NCBI RefSeq assembly: GCF_026342735.1
Contig: NZ_JAPEMM010000003.1
Location: forward strand, 1 to 64,000
Reading direction: 5' to 3'
DNA: 64,000 nucleotides
Origin: Streptomyces sp. NBC_00193
GTDB taxonomy: Bacteria; Actinomycetota; Actinomycetes; Streptomycetales; Streptomycetaceae
Part shown: one piece after another, positions 16,960 to 25,208 of the stretch
How positions within the stretch are numbered: the stretch's first letter is position 1
Layout: the number at the start of each line of letters is the position of its first letter
Notes under the pieces: model-generated
Databases searched by the model: none
What the model saw: the letters and a program-made list of their open reading frames with translations, nothing else
What the model was told of the DNA's origin: nothing
Made by a program: the position numbers and the translations under genes

Positions 16960-16990
16960 ACGCGGCGGGCATGTACGGCGCCCGCCGCGT
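16960..16990. terminator. Terminator hairpin after rfbB
   Basis: ACGCGGCGGGC (16960-16970) pairs with GCCCGCCGCGT (16980-16990). It lies between the convergent rfbB and rfbC-like genes. Confidence 0.8.
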
Positions 16991-17004
16991 TCTCGTGCGC
17001 CCGA

Positions 17005-17619
17005 TCAGCGGGCGGGGCGGTTCGCGTAGGAGTCCCCGTAGGAAGCGACGGCCTCCCGGTACGTCGGGAGCAGTCCGAGGGCGACGGCCTGCGAGAGGCT
17101 CGGCGCGGCGGCGTCCTTCTCGGACCTGATGTACGGCTCCGAGCCGTTCCACGGTATGCCGATCTCCGGGTCGAGCGCCTGGATGTCCACCATGGTGCCG
17201 GGCACGTACTCCTCGGAGCAGAGGTAGTTCATGCAAGTGTCCTCGGTCAGGGCGAGGAAGGCGTGGCCGAGGCCGTCCGCGAGGTAGACGCCGATGCCCG
17301 AGTCGGCCTCCTGGACGGTGGTGTCGAACATCCCGAAGGTGGGCGAGCCGACCCTCAGGTCCACGACCACGTCGAGGGCGGCGCCCCGGACGCAGGTCAC
17401 CAGCTTGGCCTGGCCGGGCGGCAGCATCGTGCCGTGGATGCCGCGGAGCGTATTGCGCCGCGAGACCGAGAAGTTGACCTGCCGCACGGTGAACGGCTGG
17501 CCGGTCAGCTCGGTCAGTTCGCCGATGCGCCAGGCCTCGAAGAACCTGCCGCGGTTGTCCGACAGCGGCGACGGCGTGATCCGGAAGGCGTCCTGGATCT
17601 TCATCTCCTCAATGGGCAT
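17005..17619 (-). CDS. rfbC: dTDP-4-keto-6-deoxyhexose 3,5- (or 5-) epimerase
   Basis: 204 residues of the RmlC cupin fold. RGIHG (59-63) carries the catalytic-base His62, DLRVGSPTFG is the usual nucleotide-contact loop, and NYLCSEEY (131-138) includes the general-acid Tyr132 and the second family Tyr. The family covers 3,5-, 3- and 5-epimerases, and sequence alone does not tell which. With a 3-ketoreductase present, 5-epimerisation to an L-sugar is reasonable but inferred. It is monocistronic, bounded by hairpins on both sides. Confidence 0.9.
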   Translation of the reverse strand: MPIEEMKIQDAFRITPSPLSDNRGRFFEAWRIGELTELTGQPFTVRQVNFSVSRRNTLRGIHGTMLPPGQAKLVTCVRGAALDVVVDLRVGSPTFGMFDTTVQEADSGIGVYLADGLGHAFLALTEDTCMNYLCSEEYVPGTMVDIQALDPEIGIPWNGSEPYIRSEKDAAAPSLSQAVALGLLPTYREAVASYGDSYANRPAR

Positions 17620-17720
17620 GTTTCCTCGGTTCGTTGTCGTAAGGGGTGAACTGCGGGCCGGGTCAGAGTCTGTGGCGGCCGGCTCCGGCAGCGCTCGGAG
17701 CGGGCTGGAGCGGACATGGC

Positions 17721-17752
17721 GACGGCCTCCGCGCGCGGGCGCGGAGGCCGTC
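17721..17752. terminator. Terminator of the exporter gene, 14-base stem
   Basis: GACGGCCTCCGCGC (17721-17734) and its exact complement (17739-17752) enclose a four-base loop, just past the stop of the exporter and upstream of rfbC. Confidence 0.88.
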
Positions 17753-17775
17753 GACAGGCGTACGGGGCTGCGGTC

Positions 17776-19299
17776 TCAGCGCACCGCGGCCGGTGCGGAC
17801 TCCTCGGCGGCGGCCGGGGCCGGCGCTTCGGCGGACGGGGACGCGGACCGGGTCTGGGGCTGGGCCGCGGCCGTGGGCGCGGACTGCGCCACGGGCGGGC
17901 CGGCCGCCTTGCGGCCCGGGGCGATCAGCATGGACAGGGTCGCGGCGGCGACGGCGGCGGCGCCGACCCACATGGCGGGGACGAGGCCGTCGACGAAGTT
18001 GTCCGCCGAGGCGTACCCGCCGTTGGCGCTGAAGATCGAGGCCAGCAGGGCCACACCGAGCGCGGCGCCGACCTCGCGGGTGGCGGCGGTGACGCCCGAG
18101 GCGATGCCCTGCTCGTGCTCCTTGACCGAAGCCATCGTCAGGTTCATCAGCGGGGCGTAGAACAGGGCCATGCCCGCGCCGCAGATCATCAGGGAGGGCA
18201 GCTGGGCGACGTAGGAGGTGCCCGGTTCCAGGATGAAGGCCCACCAGACCATGCCGGCCGTCATCATGGCGAGGCCGACGGTGACCACCGGCTTGCCGCC
18301 GATGCGGTCGGAGACCATGCCGCCGAGCGGGGCCACGACCATCGGCATGGCGGTCCAGGCGAGCAGCCGGACGCCGGTCTCCATGGCGCTGTAGCCCTGG
18401 ATGCTCTGGAAGAACTGGGTCATCAGGAAGATCGCGCCGAACATGCCGATCGACATCAGGGTGCCGGCCAGGTTGATCGCGGTGAACGCCTTGATCCGGA
18501 ACAGCCGCATCGGCACCATCGGGTGCTCGGTGTGGTTCTCCCAGAGGACGAAGAGGACCATGACGACGGCTCCGCCGATCAGGGAGCCGAGCACCAGCGG
18601 CGAGGTCCAGCCGTCGATGTTGCCCTTGACGATGCCGAGGACGATGCCGAACAGGCCGATGCCGCCCAGGATGGTGCCGACGACATCGAGACGGGATCCG
18701 GAGATCTTGCTCTCCGCCAGCATGCGCAGCGAGACCGGCGCGAGGATCAGGCCGATCGGCACGTTGAGCCAGAAGATCCACTGCCAGGAGAGGTGCTCGA
18801 CGATGGCACCGCCGACGAGCGGACCGGCGGCGACCGAGAGCCCGTTGACGGCGCCCCAGATGCCGAGCGCCGTACCGCGCTTCTCCGCGGGTACCGCGGC
18901 GGTCAGCAGGGTCACCGACAGCGGCATGATCATCGCCGCACCGGCGCCCTGGACGGCGCGCGCCGCGATCAGTTCCGAGATGCCCGGGGCGAGCGCCCCG
19001 GCGGCCGAGGCGGCCGTGAACAGCAGCAGGCCCAGGACGAAGACCTTGCGCCGGCCGAAGCGGTCACCCAGTGCGGCGCCGAACATCATCAGCACCGCGA
19101 AGGACAGCGTGTAGGCGTTGACCGTCCATTCCAGATCCGAGAGGCTGCCGCCCAGTTTGTCCTTGATGGTCGGCAGCGCAGTGATGATCACCAGCTGATC
19201 GAGCCCCGCCATGAAGGAGGCGACACTGGTGGTGAGGATGGCCCATAAGACCACCTTCTTGTTCCCACCGCCCGAGGCTGGGGGGTTGACGGCGCTCAT
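17776..19299 (-). CDS. DHA2-type MFS drug exporter (EmrB/QacA-like)
   Basis: 507 residues with 14 predicted membrane helices. The first helix region reads VVLWAILTTSVASFMAGLDQ, followed by the family motif LGDRFGRRKVFVLGL (motif A) near residue 75 and GAGAAMIMPLSV (motif C-like). The Ala/Pro-rich C-terminus is cytoplasmic. It is the likely self-resistance and export pump for the product. Codon 18 is the rare leucine codon TTA, so translation should need the bldA tRNA. A palindromic operator overlaps its promoter. Confidence 0.93.
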   Translation of the reverse strand: MSAVNPPASGGGNKKVVLWAILTTSVASFMAGLDQLVIITALPTIKDKLGGSLSDLEWTVNAYTLSFAVLMMFGAALGDRFGRRKVFVLGLLLFTAASAAGALAPGISELIAARAVQGAGAAMIMPLSVTLLTAAVPAEKRGTALGIWGAVNGLSVAAGPLVGGAIVEHLSWQWIFWLNVPIGLILAPVSLRMLAESKISGSRLDVVGTILGGIGLFGIVLGIVKGNIDGWTSPLVLGSLIGGAVVMVLFVLWENHTEHPMVPMRLFRIKAFTAINLAGTLMSIGMFGAIFLMTQFFQSIQGYSAMETGVRLLAWTAMPMVVAPLGGMVSDRIGGKPVVTVGLAMMTAGMVWWAFILEPGTSYVAQLPSLMICGAGMALFYAPLMNLTMASVKEHEQGIASGVTAATREVGAALGVALLASIFSANGGYASADNFVDGLVPAMWVGAAAVAAATLSMLIAPGRKAAGPPVAQSAPTAAAQPQTRSASPSAEAPAPAAAEESAPAAVR

Positions 19300-19347
19300 T
19301 CAGAGCTTCCTTTCTGGAGGGTGACACATGCCGAGCCGGCGCTCCTG

Positions 19348-19384
19348 ACGCTACGGACGGAACCTCAAGTTCAACTTGAGTTCC
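19348..19384 (-). promoter_or_regulatory. Exporter promoter with 8-1-8 palindromic operator
   Basis: CTCAAGTT-C-AACTTGAG (19366-19382) is a perfect palindrome directly upstream of a TAGCGT minus-10 (19353-19348, minus strand). It covers the minus-35 position, so a bound protein would control the exporter. The half-site CCTCAAG/CTTGAG is like MerR-family boxes, including SoxR, but the centre is one base longer than the known SoxR box. The cognate regulator is not certain. Confidence 0.6.
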
Positions 19385-19403
19385 GGTCGGGGCGCCGCAA
19401 CGC

Positions 19404-19441
19404 TGCGGGGCCCCGCACCGGCATCGGTACGGGGCCCCGCA
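19404..19441. terminator. Terminator hairpin after the NTF2-like gene
   Basis: TGCGGGGCCCCG (19404-19415) pairs with CGGGGCCCCGCA at 19430-19441, with an inner ACCG/CGGT pair. It lies 22 bases past the stop of the minus-strand NTF2-like gene. Confidence 0.8.
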
Positions 19442-19463
19442 TCAGCGCGAAGGGCGTACCGGG

Positions 19464-19931
19464 TCAGCCGAGCTGACGCTGGAACGTGGCGATGTCGAAG
19501 TAGAGGGTCTCGTCGACCAGCACGTCGCCGTCGAAGTGGAAGAAGACGGCGACGGGGGCGTCGATGGACTTGCCGAGGTTGGGTATCCCCCGCCAGTCCG
19601 CCTCCTGCTTACCGCGCGCCTGCGCCTCGAGGATGACCGCGGTGGGGGTGTGGTGCACGTGGTGCAGCTCGTGCTCCAGGTTGGGGAAAGCGGCCTGGAG
19701 CTCGGCGAAGTAGCCCTTCTTGATGGCTTCCGCACCGATCAGCGGGCCCTCCTCGAAGGCCTGGATGCGGTAGATGCCGCCGCGCGGGAAGGTGGCGAGC
19801 ACGCCGTCGATGTCCCAGGCGATCTCGGCGACCGTGTGCTCGAGGATGACCGCTTCGCGCTTCTTGCGCAGGTCGGCATCGGGCTGGGGCAGATCCGCAC
19901 CGGGCAGGATGAACTCGTGCTCCATGGCCAT
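19464..19931 (-). CDS. SnoaL/NTF2-like protein with SARP-type promoter
   Basis: 155 residues of the NTF2-like fold. An Ala-Trp-Asp-Ile-Asp-Gly turn (about 38-43) precedes FPRGGIYRI. The segment EHELHHVHHTPTAVILEAQA carries a His cluster, and VAVFFHFDGDVLVDETLYFD closes the sheet. It could be a cyclase, isomerase or dehydratase; the active-site residues are not defined for this subgroup. The ATG at 19931 follows GGAGGA at good spacing (a second ATG two codons on is equally possible). Its promoter has the clearest SARP-type site in the window, so it should belong to the regulated pathway. Confidence 0.8.
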   Translation of the reverse strand: MAMEHEFILPGADLPQPDADLRKKREAVILEHTVAEIAWDIDGVLATFPRGGIYRIQAFEEGPLIGAEAIKKGYFAELQAAFPNLEHELHHVHHTPTAVILEAQARGKQEADWRGIPNLGKSIDAPVAVFFHFDGDVLVDETLYFDIATFQRQLG

Positions 19932-19970
19932 GACATTCCTCCACGCGTTGACCGTCTTCTGATGCGGCTG

Positions 19971-20013
19971 ACGCTAGGAGGCACGCCTCGGCGCACCCTC
20001 GATTCCGGCTCGA
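19971..20013 (-). promoter_or_regulatory. SARP-type promoter: three heptamers at 11-base steps
   Basis: On the minus strand TCGAGCC (20013-20007), TCGAGGG (20002-19996) and CCGAGGC (19991-19985) repeat every 11 bases, and exactly 8 bases later comes TAGCGT (19976-19971) as minus-10. This matches the established architecture of SARP-activated promoters (TCGAGC heptamers, 11-base period, 8 bases from the minus-10). The SARP gene at 60073-60900 is the natural candidate. Confidence 0.75.
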
Positions 20014-20058
20014 ATGCCGGTTCGTGCGGGTGGACGTACGGGCGGACGTACGGGTCGG

Positions 20059-20628
20059 TCAGGCGGCGGCCCTGCTCTGCTCGGCGCGCTGGGGCGGGCG
20101 GTAGGTGGGGCGGTATCCGCAGGCCAGGCCGACGGGCGCGAGCAGGGTGGACAGGGCCATGTCGACGGCGTGGGGGCGGCCGGTGACGGCCCGGTACTCG
20201 TCGCGGAAGCCCAGGGCGAGCAGCGGCATCTGCAGGAAGGGGGTGCCGTCGGGGCGCAGCCTGCCCTCGCCGGCCAGTCCCCACAGGGTTTCGAAGAGCT
20301 GCTCGGTCCGGTAGGCGGGGGTGACGCGCCAGGTCATCCGGGTCCGCTCCGGACCGTCGTTCCACATCGAGTGGGCCACGCCCGGCGGGATGTGGAACTC
20401 GGCTCCCGCGCTGTAGGTGTGCAGGGTGCCGTCGAGCCGGACGTTGATCTGCCCGCTCTGGACCCGGAAGAGCTCGGTCTGCTTGGGGTGGTAGTGCGCG
20501 GGCGGCATGTGGGCGGCGCTCGCGTAGTCGACCTCCACTTCCAGGTAGGCGCCGTCCGTGTCGGCCGCCGTGGCCAGGAAGGTGAGCCGGTCGGCCCCCA
20601 TGTGCAGGGTGTCTCCGGAGCGTGCCAT
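20059..20628 (-). CDS. Cupin-domain protein
   Basis: 189 residues. The cupin barrel is at about residues 25-115: AHYHPKQTELFRVQSG supplies the first cupin motif (His-x-His plus Glu), and FHIPPGVAHSMWN supplies the second motif with its His. The C-terminal 70 residues are helical and end in a Gln/Arg/Ala-rich tail. Metal-dependent cyclase, isomerase or dioxygenase activity is possible; small cupins act as polyketide cyclases in several aromatic pathways. The ATG at 20628 follows GGGAGA; an upstream ATG pair at 20646 is less likely. Confidence 0.8.
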   Translation of the reverse strand: MARSGDTLHMGADRLTFLATAADTDGAYLEVEVDYASAAHMPPAHYHPKQTELFRVQSGQINVRLDGTLHTYSAGAEFHIPPGVAHSMWNDGPERTRMTWRVTPAYRTEQLFETLWGLAGEGRLRPDGTPFLQMPLLALGFRDEYRAVTGRPHAVDMALSTLLAPVGLACGYRPTYRPPQRAEQSRAAA

Positions 20629-20685
20629 CGGGTGTTCTCCCATCATCGGTCCGGACGGTCGGGACAGTCGGGACGGTCGGGACGG

Positions 20686-21630
20686 TCAGGCGGCGGGGGT
20701 CTCGATGTAGCTGAGGGCGTTGAAGATCGTGCGGTTCGGGTCGGTGATGGCCCGGCGTCCGTGCATGACGCGGGTGTTGTCGATGAGGGCGGCGTCGCCG
20801 TCCTGCCAGTCGAGGTTCTCCGTGAGGCGGGCCGTCACCGACTCGACCTCGGCGAGCAGTTCCGCGGAGAGCTCGGTGCCGTCGGCGAAGGTGATCTTCG
20901 GCTTCTCGTAGTTGAAGGAGGGCCCGAGGATGCTGTTGGCGAAGGAGGGCCGCTCGGCGAAGACGGTGCGGCCGGCCGCGGGGGTGCGGAAGGAGTAGCG
21001 GACTCCGCCGTCCTCCTGGGCCACGATCTTCGTGCCGGGGGTCCGGTCGCCGAGCGCGATGAGCTCCGCGACGTCGATCTCCTCGGCGGGCGTGGCGCCG
21101 CCGAGCAGGTGGTGGGCCATGGCGCGCCACTGCGCCTCGGCGACGTAGCGGCTGTAGACGATGTCCTGCGCGGCGAAGGCCTCGCGCGCCGCCGGGCTGA
21201 AGGCGTCCCAGACGCGGTAGCCGTCGCAGACGGTGGTCTGGGAGCCGGAGGACGCGGCCTTCTCGCAGAAGAACCAGGCGAGGTGGGAACGGAAGGGGCT
21301 GTTGCCGTTCTCGGTGTGCAGGCCGACCTCGTCGAAGCCGGCGTCCACCTTCTGCGCGACCTCGGAGTAGAAGTCGCGGGCGGGGTCGATGGTGGTCGAG
21401 GTGGACGTGGACTGCACCAGCGCGGTGAAGCCGGCCATGTCGGAGCCGGTGAAGCCCCGGAGCAGCAGGAAGCCCGCCTCCGCCAGCAGGTCGCGCAGGA
21501 CCTTCGGGTCGATGTCCGCGAGGTTTCCGCCCTCGACGGGCTCCACGAGCAGTCCGGTGCCGGTGCCGTAGGGGGTGGTTCTGACAGCGGCGGCGGTCGT
21601 CGTGGCGGCGGTGATGACGGCGGAGGTCAT
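20686..21630 (-). CDS. TauD/TfdA-type Fe(II)/2-oxoglutarate dioxygenase
   Basis: 314 residues. The iron-binding HxE pair is in GLHTENGN (His at about residue 110), and the distal His is in ALIDNTRVMHGRRAI near residue 295, with the 2-oxoglutarate Arg two residues on. This is the clavaminate-synthase-like subgroup, which hydroxylates or desaturates acyl or amino-acid substrates. It starts within the last four bases of the acyl-CoA ligase gene, so the two are coupled and may act on the same acyl substrate. Confidence 0.88.
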   Translation of the reverse strand: MTSAVITAATTTAAAVRTTPYGTGTGLLVEPVEGGNLADIDPKVLRDLLAEAGFLLLRGFTGSDMAGFTALVQSTSTSTTIDPARDFYSEVAQKVDAGFDEVGLHTENGNSPFRSHLAWFFCEKAASSGSQTTVCDGYRVWDAFSPAAREAFAAQDIVYSRYVAEAQWRAMAHHLLGGATPAEEIDVAELIALGDRTPGTKIVAQEDGGVRYSFRTPAAGRTVFAERPSFANSILGPSFNYEKPKITFADGTELSAELLAEVESVTARLTENLDWQDGDAALIDNTRVMHGRRAITDPNRTIFNALSYIETPAA

Positions 21631-23297
21631 GCCTTCTCCAGGTTCTCATCGGTGGGGTGTGGCTCGCTGTGGTGGGGCGTGCCGTGGTGCGGCTCGCCGT
21701 GGATGCGCAGGACGTGGGCCCGTACGACGTCGCGCCGGGGGCGTCCGGTGACGGTGAAGCAGGTGGCGTACCCGGGGTCGTCCTCGGGCATGAGGTGGAT
21801 GACGGCGGCGCGTTCGATGCCGGAGAGGCGTTCGCGGCCGAACGCGTCGATCCGGCGCCGTGCGGTGGCGTGGTCCAGGCCGGCGTCGACGACGAAGAGG
21901 CCGTGGACCTGTTCGAGCCCGTCGGCGACGACCGCGGCCTCGCGGATGAAGCCGAGTTCGCGGTAGCGGGACTCGACCCACTCCGGAGAGACGTTGCGCC
22001 CGCTCGCGGTGATCACCATGCTCTTCTTGCGGCCGGTGATCCGCAGGTAGCCGTCCTCGTCGATCTCGGCGAGGTCGCCGGTGTGCAGCCGGCCCTGTTC
22101 GTCCACGACGACGCTGGAGGGGTCCTCCCGGGTGTACCCGGCGAACAGGGAGGTGCTGTGGATCAGCAGTTCGCCGTCCTCGGCCAGTTCGGCCCGCACG
22201 TGGTCCAGCGGGCGGCCCACGGTGCCGAACCGGACCTCGCCGGGGACGTTCCAGGAGACCACCGAGGAGTTCTCGCTGAGCCCGTAGCCCTCGTGGACGG
22301 TGAGTCCGTACGCGTCCAAGCGCTGCAGGACCTCGGCGGGCACGGGGGCTCCGCCGCAGGCGATGAAGACGGGGCCGTCGTGGCCGAAGATCCGCTGGTG
22401 CCGCTCGCGCACGCTCTCCCGGGGCTGCTCGTCGCACAGTGCGAGGAACAGGGCGGCGACCGTGGGCGGTACGACCAGGGCGGTGGGGCGGGCCTGGCGC
22501 AGCAGGGTGAGCATCCGGGGCCCGGCGTCGGCGGCGGTGCCGACCAGCGCGGTGCCGGGCGGCAGGAAGGACACCGACCCGCCCGTGAGGAAGGGCATGT
22601 AGAGCCCGGCGACCTGTTCGATGAGCAGGCTCAGGGGCACGACCGAGAGGTAGCGCGCGAAGTCGGCCGGGCGGATGCGTGCCCGCAGCGAGGTCAGCAG
22701 TTCGTCCAGGCCGTGCCGGCGGATCCGTACCCCCTTGGGGGCCGAGGTGGTGCCGGAGGTGTGGATGACCTTGACGACCGCGTCCTGCGCGGGGACTTCG
22801 GGGAGGGGCCCGGCGGCGGGCGCCCCGGCCAGCAGTTCCGGCAGGCCGACGGGGGTCACGGTGCAACCGGCCGGCAGGACGGCGGTCGCGGTGCTCGCCG
22901 TCCAGCGCTCCAGGGCGCGGGCGCCGCCGTCGTCGACGAGGCAGATGTCGGCGCTCTCCAGGAGGGAGGCCGCCTGTTCGGCGGTGAAGGCGGTGGGGAC
23001 CGGGATCTCCACGGCTCCGCCGAGGAGGAGGGCGAGGTCGGCGACGACCCACTCGGGGGAGTTCTCGGCGAGCAGTCCCACCCGGGCGGGGCGGCCGTGC
23101 TCCCCGGCCCAGCGTTCCAGCCGTCCGGCCCAGACGAGGGCGGCGCCGATGATCTCGCGGTAGCTCCAGGCGGCCGCGGTGCCGGCGGGGGCGCCGTCCG
23201 GGCCGGCGGCGGCGAGCACGCGCACCATCACGGCGTCGCTGTCCGCCTGTTCCAGCAGTCTCCCGGCGAGGGACACCCGGGGTGTGTCACGCGGCAC
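21627..23297 (-). CDS. AMP-dependent acyl-CoA (acyl-ACP) ligase
   Basis: 556 residues of the adenylate-forming family. The P-loop motif is HTSGTTSAPKGVRI (near 165), the second motif is EGYGLSENSSVVSWN, and the C-terminal hinge motif is TGDLAEIDEDGYLRITGRKK, closer to long-chain fatty-acid CoA ligases than to NRPS A domains. It should activate an aryl or fatty acid as starter or as acyl donor. The GTG start at 23297 overlaps the hemolysin-like gene by 11 bases, and the end overlaps the dioxygenase gene: a tightly coupled trio. Confidence 0.9.
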   Translation of the reverse strand: MPRDTPRVSLAGRLLEQADSDAVMVRVLAAAGPDGAPAGTAAAWSYREIIGAALVWAGRLERWAGEHGRPARVGLLAENSPEWVVADLALLLGGAVEIPVPTAFTAEQAASLLESADICLVDDGGARALERWTASTATAVLPAGCTVTPVGLPELLAGAPAAGPLPEVPAQDAVVKVIHTSGTTSAPKGVRIRRHGLDELLTSLRARIRPADFARYLSVVPLSLLIEQVAGLYMPFLTGGSVSFLPPGTALVGTAADAGPRMLTLLRQARPTALVVPPTVAALFLALCDEQPRESVRERHQRIFGHDGPVFIACGGAPVPAEVLQRLDAYGLTVHEGYGLSENSSVVSWNVPGEVRFGTVGRPLDHVRAELAEDGELLIHSTSLFAGYTREDPSSVVVDEQGRLHTGDLAEIDEDGYLRITGRKKSMVITASGRNVSPEWVESRYRELGFIREAAVVADGLEQVHGLFVVDAGLDHATARRRIDAFGRERLSGIERAAVIHLMPEDDPGYATCFTVTGRPRRDVVRAHVLRIHGEPHHGTPHHSEPHPTDENLEKA

Positions 23298-23940
23298 GGG
23301 TCAGCACCTTCGCCTCCGGGCGGTTGCTGACGAACCGCATGTCGATCTTCTCGAAGCAGTAGCGGCCGATGGCGGCGAGCAGCAGGGTGCTCTGCTCGGC
23401 GGCTATGGCGTACCCGACCATCGGCCGGGTCTCGTAGTACGAGCCCCAGGCGGCCGCCTCCTCGGTGGAGAGCCGGTCGGGCGAGGCGTCGGCGAGGGGG
23501 TGGAAGACCACGCCGAGGCGCTGCATCAGGGCGGCGAGCCGGTGGGTCATCGTCATCACCGCGTAGGGCCGGCCCAGGCAGGCCATGACCAGCGGGATGG
23601 ACTTGATGATCTCGGCGCCCGCGGTCGCCCGGACCGAGGAGATGTTGCCGACCTGCATGACCTGGGAGCGCTTGACCGGCGCGTCGACGTCGGCGCTGAT
23701 GACCTGCTCGACGGGGGCGTCGAGGTAGCTCTCCAGCAGGATGTCGGACCCCTCGGCGTAGGTGATGCCCGCGCAGGCGAGGGCTTCCTCTGTCCCGTCG
23801 TCGTTGTCCTCGAAGAAGGCGAGGAAGCTGTCCGGGTCGGGAGAGATGCTGGCCTTGTACTGCTTGGCGAACACCCGCTGGGCGAGGTCTGCGGCGACCA
23901 GCCAGTCGGGAGTGCCTCGCTCGGAAAGCGTGATTCTCAT
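23287..23940 (-). CDS. Thermostable-hemolysin-like (GNAT-related) protein
   Basis: 217 residues. The core QVMQVGNISSVRATAGAE corresponds to the conserved (I/V)xxVGNLAS motif of the thermostable hemolysin family (PF12261), and it is preceded by ILLESYLDAPVEQVIS, whose Tyr-Leu-Asp/Glu segment is also characteristic. The fold is related to GNAT/autoinducer-synthase acyltransferases, so an acyl-transfer role is more likely than haemolysis. Coupling to a CoA ligase and a 2-oxoglutarate dioxygenase supports handling of an activated acyl chain. The name is a family label; function here is unknown. Confidence 0.75.
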   Translation of the reverse strand: MRITLSERGTPDWLVAADLAQRVFAKQYKASISPDPDSFLAFFEDNDDGTEEALACAGITYAEGSDILLESYLDAPVEQVISADVDAPVKRSQVMQVGNISSVRATAGAEIIKSIPLVMACLGRPYAVMTMTHRLAALMQRLGVVFHPLADASPDRLSTEEAAAWGSYYETRPMVGYAIAAEQSTLLLAAIGRYCFEKIDMRFVSNRPEAKVLTRAA

Positions 23941-23983
23941 GTGCCGCCCCTTGGAGGGTGGAGTGGGAGGAGAGGAAGGGTTC

Positions 23984-25174
23984 TCAGCGCAGGCTGCCGA
24001 CGGCGGTGCGCCGTGTCACCGGCTTGGCGGCGACGGCGAGTTCGGCGGCGTGCACGGCGCTGTTGATCGAGGTCTCGGCGAGGATGCCGGGGGCGGCGAC
24101 GGCGTCGCCGATCAGGTAGACGCCGTCCCCGCGGTCGACGGCGGGGCGGTCGCGCCAGCTCAGGCCGGGCAGGTCGAGGGCTCCGGTGCGGCCCCGGGAG
24201 ACTCCGTCGCGGCGCCACAGGATGCGGTCCTGCCAGCCCGGGGTCGTGAGGTCGAAGAGCTTCTCCAGCCGGGCCAGCGCCTCGTTCTTGGACTCGCCGG
24301 GACGCAGCGGCATGGCTCCCTGGAAGAGGGCCTCGCCCTTCGGGGCGAGCGAGGGGTCGTGGTCGGAGTACTGGGAGGTGAAGCCGCCCTCGTCCATGTC
24401 GAAGGAGACGTTCCCGTCCTTCTTCGACCGTGTCACGGCCATGTCGAGCAGGGCGGAGGTGCCGCTGGGCCAGTCCAGCGAGCTGTCGCCGAGCAGGCTG
24501 CGGGCCGAGGCCAGCGAGGTGGCGACGATCACCGGTCCGTCGGTGGGCAGTTCGGTGAGCCGCGACCCGGTCTCGATGACGACGCCGTGCCGCTTGGCCA
24601 CCCGCTCCATGCGCTCGACGACGGTGCCCCAGCCGCCGATGAAGTAGCGGCTGGGCAGCGGGAAGCGGGGGGTGCCCACGCGCAGCAGCCGCTCCCAGAC
24701 GAAGGCCGCGGAGAGCCGGCCCGGGTCGCCGTCGAAGAGGATGGGGCCGAGGAAGCCGAGGGCCTCGTTGACGGTCTGCTGCTCGAAGCGCTCGCTCGCC
24801 CAGTCCTGGAAGGAGCGGTCGATGGGGACCTCGATGTCCCGGTGGAGCCAGCACATCTTCATGTAGCCGCTCGGCAGGGTCATCCGCAGTTTGCCCTGGT
24901 GGCGGAAGCGCATCCGGGTCCACTCGTGGAACGACAGCCGTACGTAGCGGCCGGCCAGGCCGCGCTGGAGCAGCCAGTGCCAGACGGGCCCGTTGTCCAT
25001 GATGGTGTGGGGGCCGTCGTTGGTGACGTAGGGCGCCGAGGCCGACCGGGCGCGTCCGCCCAGGTGCGAGTGGGCCTCGTGGACGGTGACGCGGGCTCCC
25101 TTCTCCGCTGCCGAGATCGCCGCGGCCAGGCCGGCCAGGCCTCCGCCGATGATCGTGATGTTCGCCATGGTCAT
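23984..25174 (-). CDS. FAD-dependent oxidoreductase, phytoene-desaturase-like
   Basis: 396 residues. ITIIGGGLAGLAAAISAAEK near the N-terminus is the FAD dinucleotide motif, HLGGRARS follows at about residue 40, and the C-terminal GDGVYLIGDAVAAPGILAET binds FAD. This is the amine-oxidase/phytoene-desaturase superfamily, which dehydrogenates or isomerises polyunsaturated chains among many other reactions. Position next to the acyl ligase trio suggests desaturation of the acyl or polyene chain. ATG at 25174 or 25168. Confidence 0.85.
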   Translation of the reverse strand: MTMANITIIGGGLAGLAAAISAAEKGARVTVHEAHSHLGGRARSASAPYVTNDGPHTIMDNGPVWHWLLQRGLAGRYVRLSFHEWTRMRFRHQGKLRMTLPSGYMKMCWLHRDIEVPIDRSFQDWASERFEQQTVNEALGFLGPILFDGDPGRLSAAFVWERLLRVGTPRFPLPSRYFIGGWGTVVERMERVAKRHGVVIETGSRLTELPTDGPVIVATSLASARSLLGDSSLDWPSGTSALLDMAVTRSKKDGNVSFDMDEGGFTSQYSDHDPSLAPKGEALFQGAMPLRPGESKNEALARLEKLFDLTTPGWQDRILWRRDGVSRGRTGALDLPGLSWRDRPAVDRGDGVYLIGDAVAAPGILAETSINSAVHAAELAVAAKPVTRRTAVGSLR

Positions 25175-25208
25175 TCACTCACTCACGTTGGGATGGACGG
25201 GTCCTGGC

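Noticed and set aside
19359..19384. Exact SoxR box
   Set aside because: The half-sites match but the centre is one base longer and one flanking G is T, so I only call it MerR/SoxR-like.
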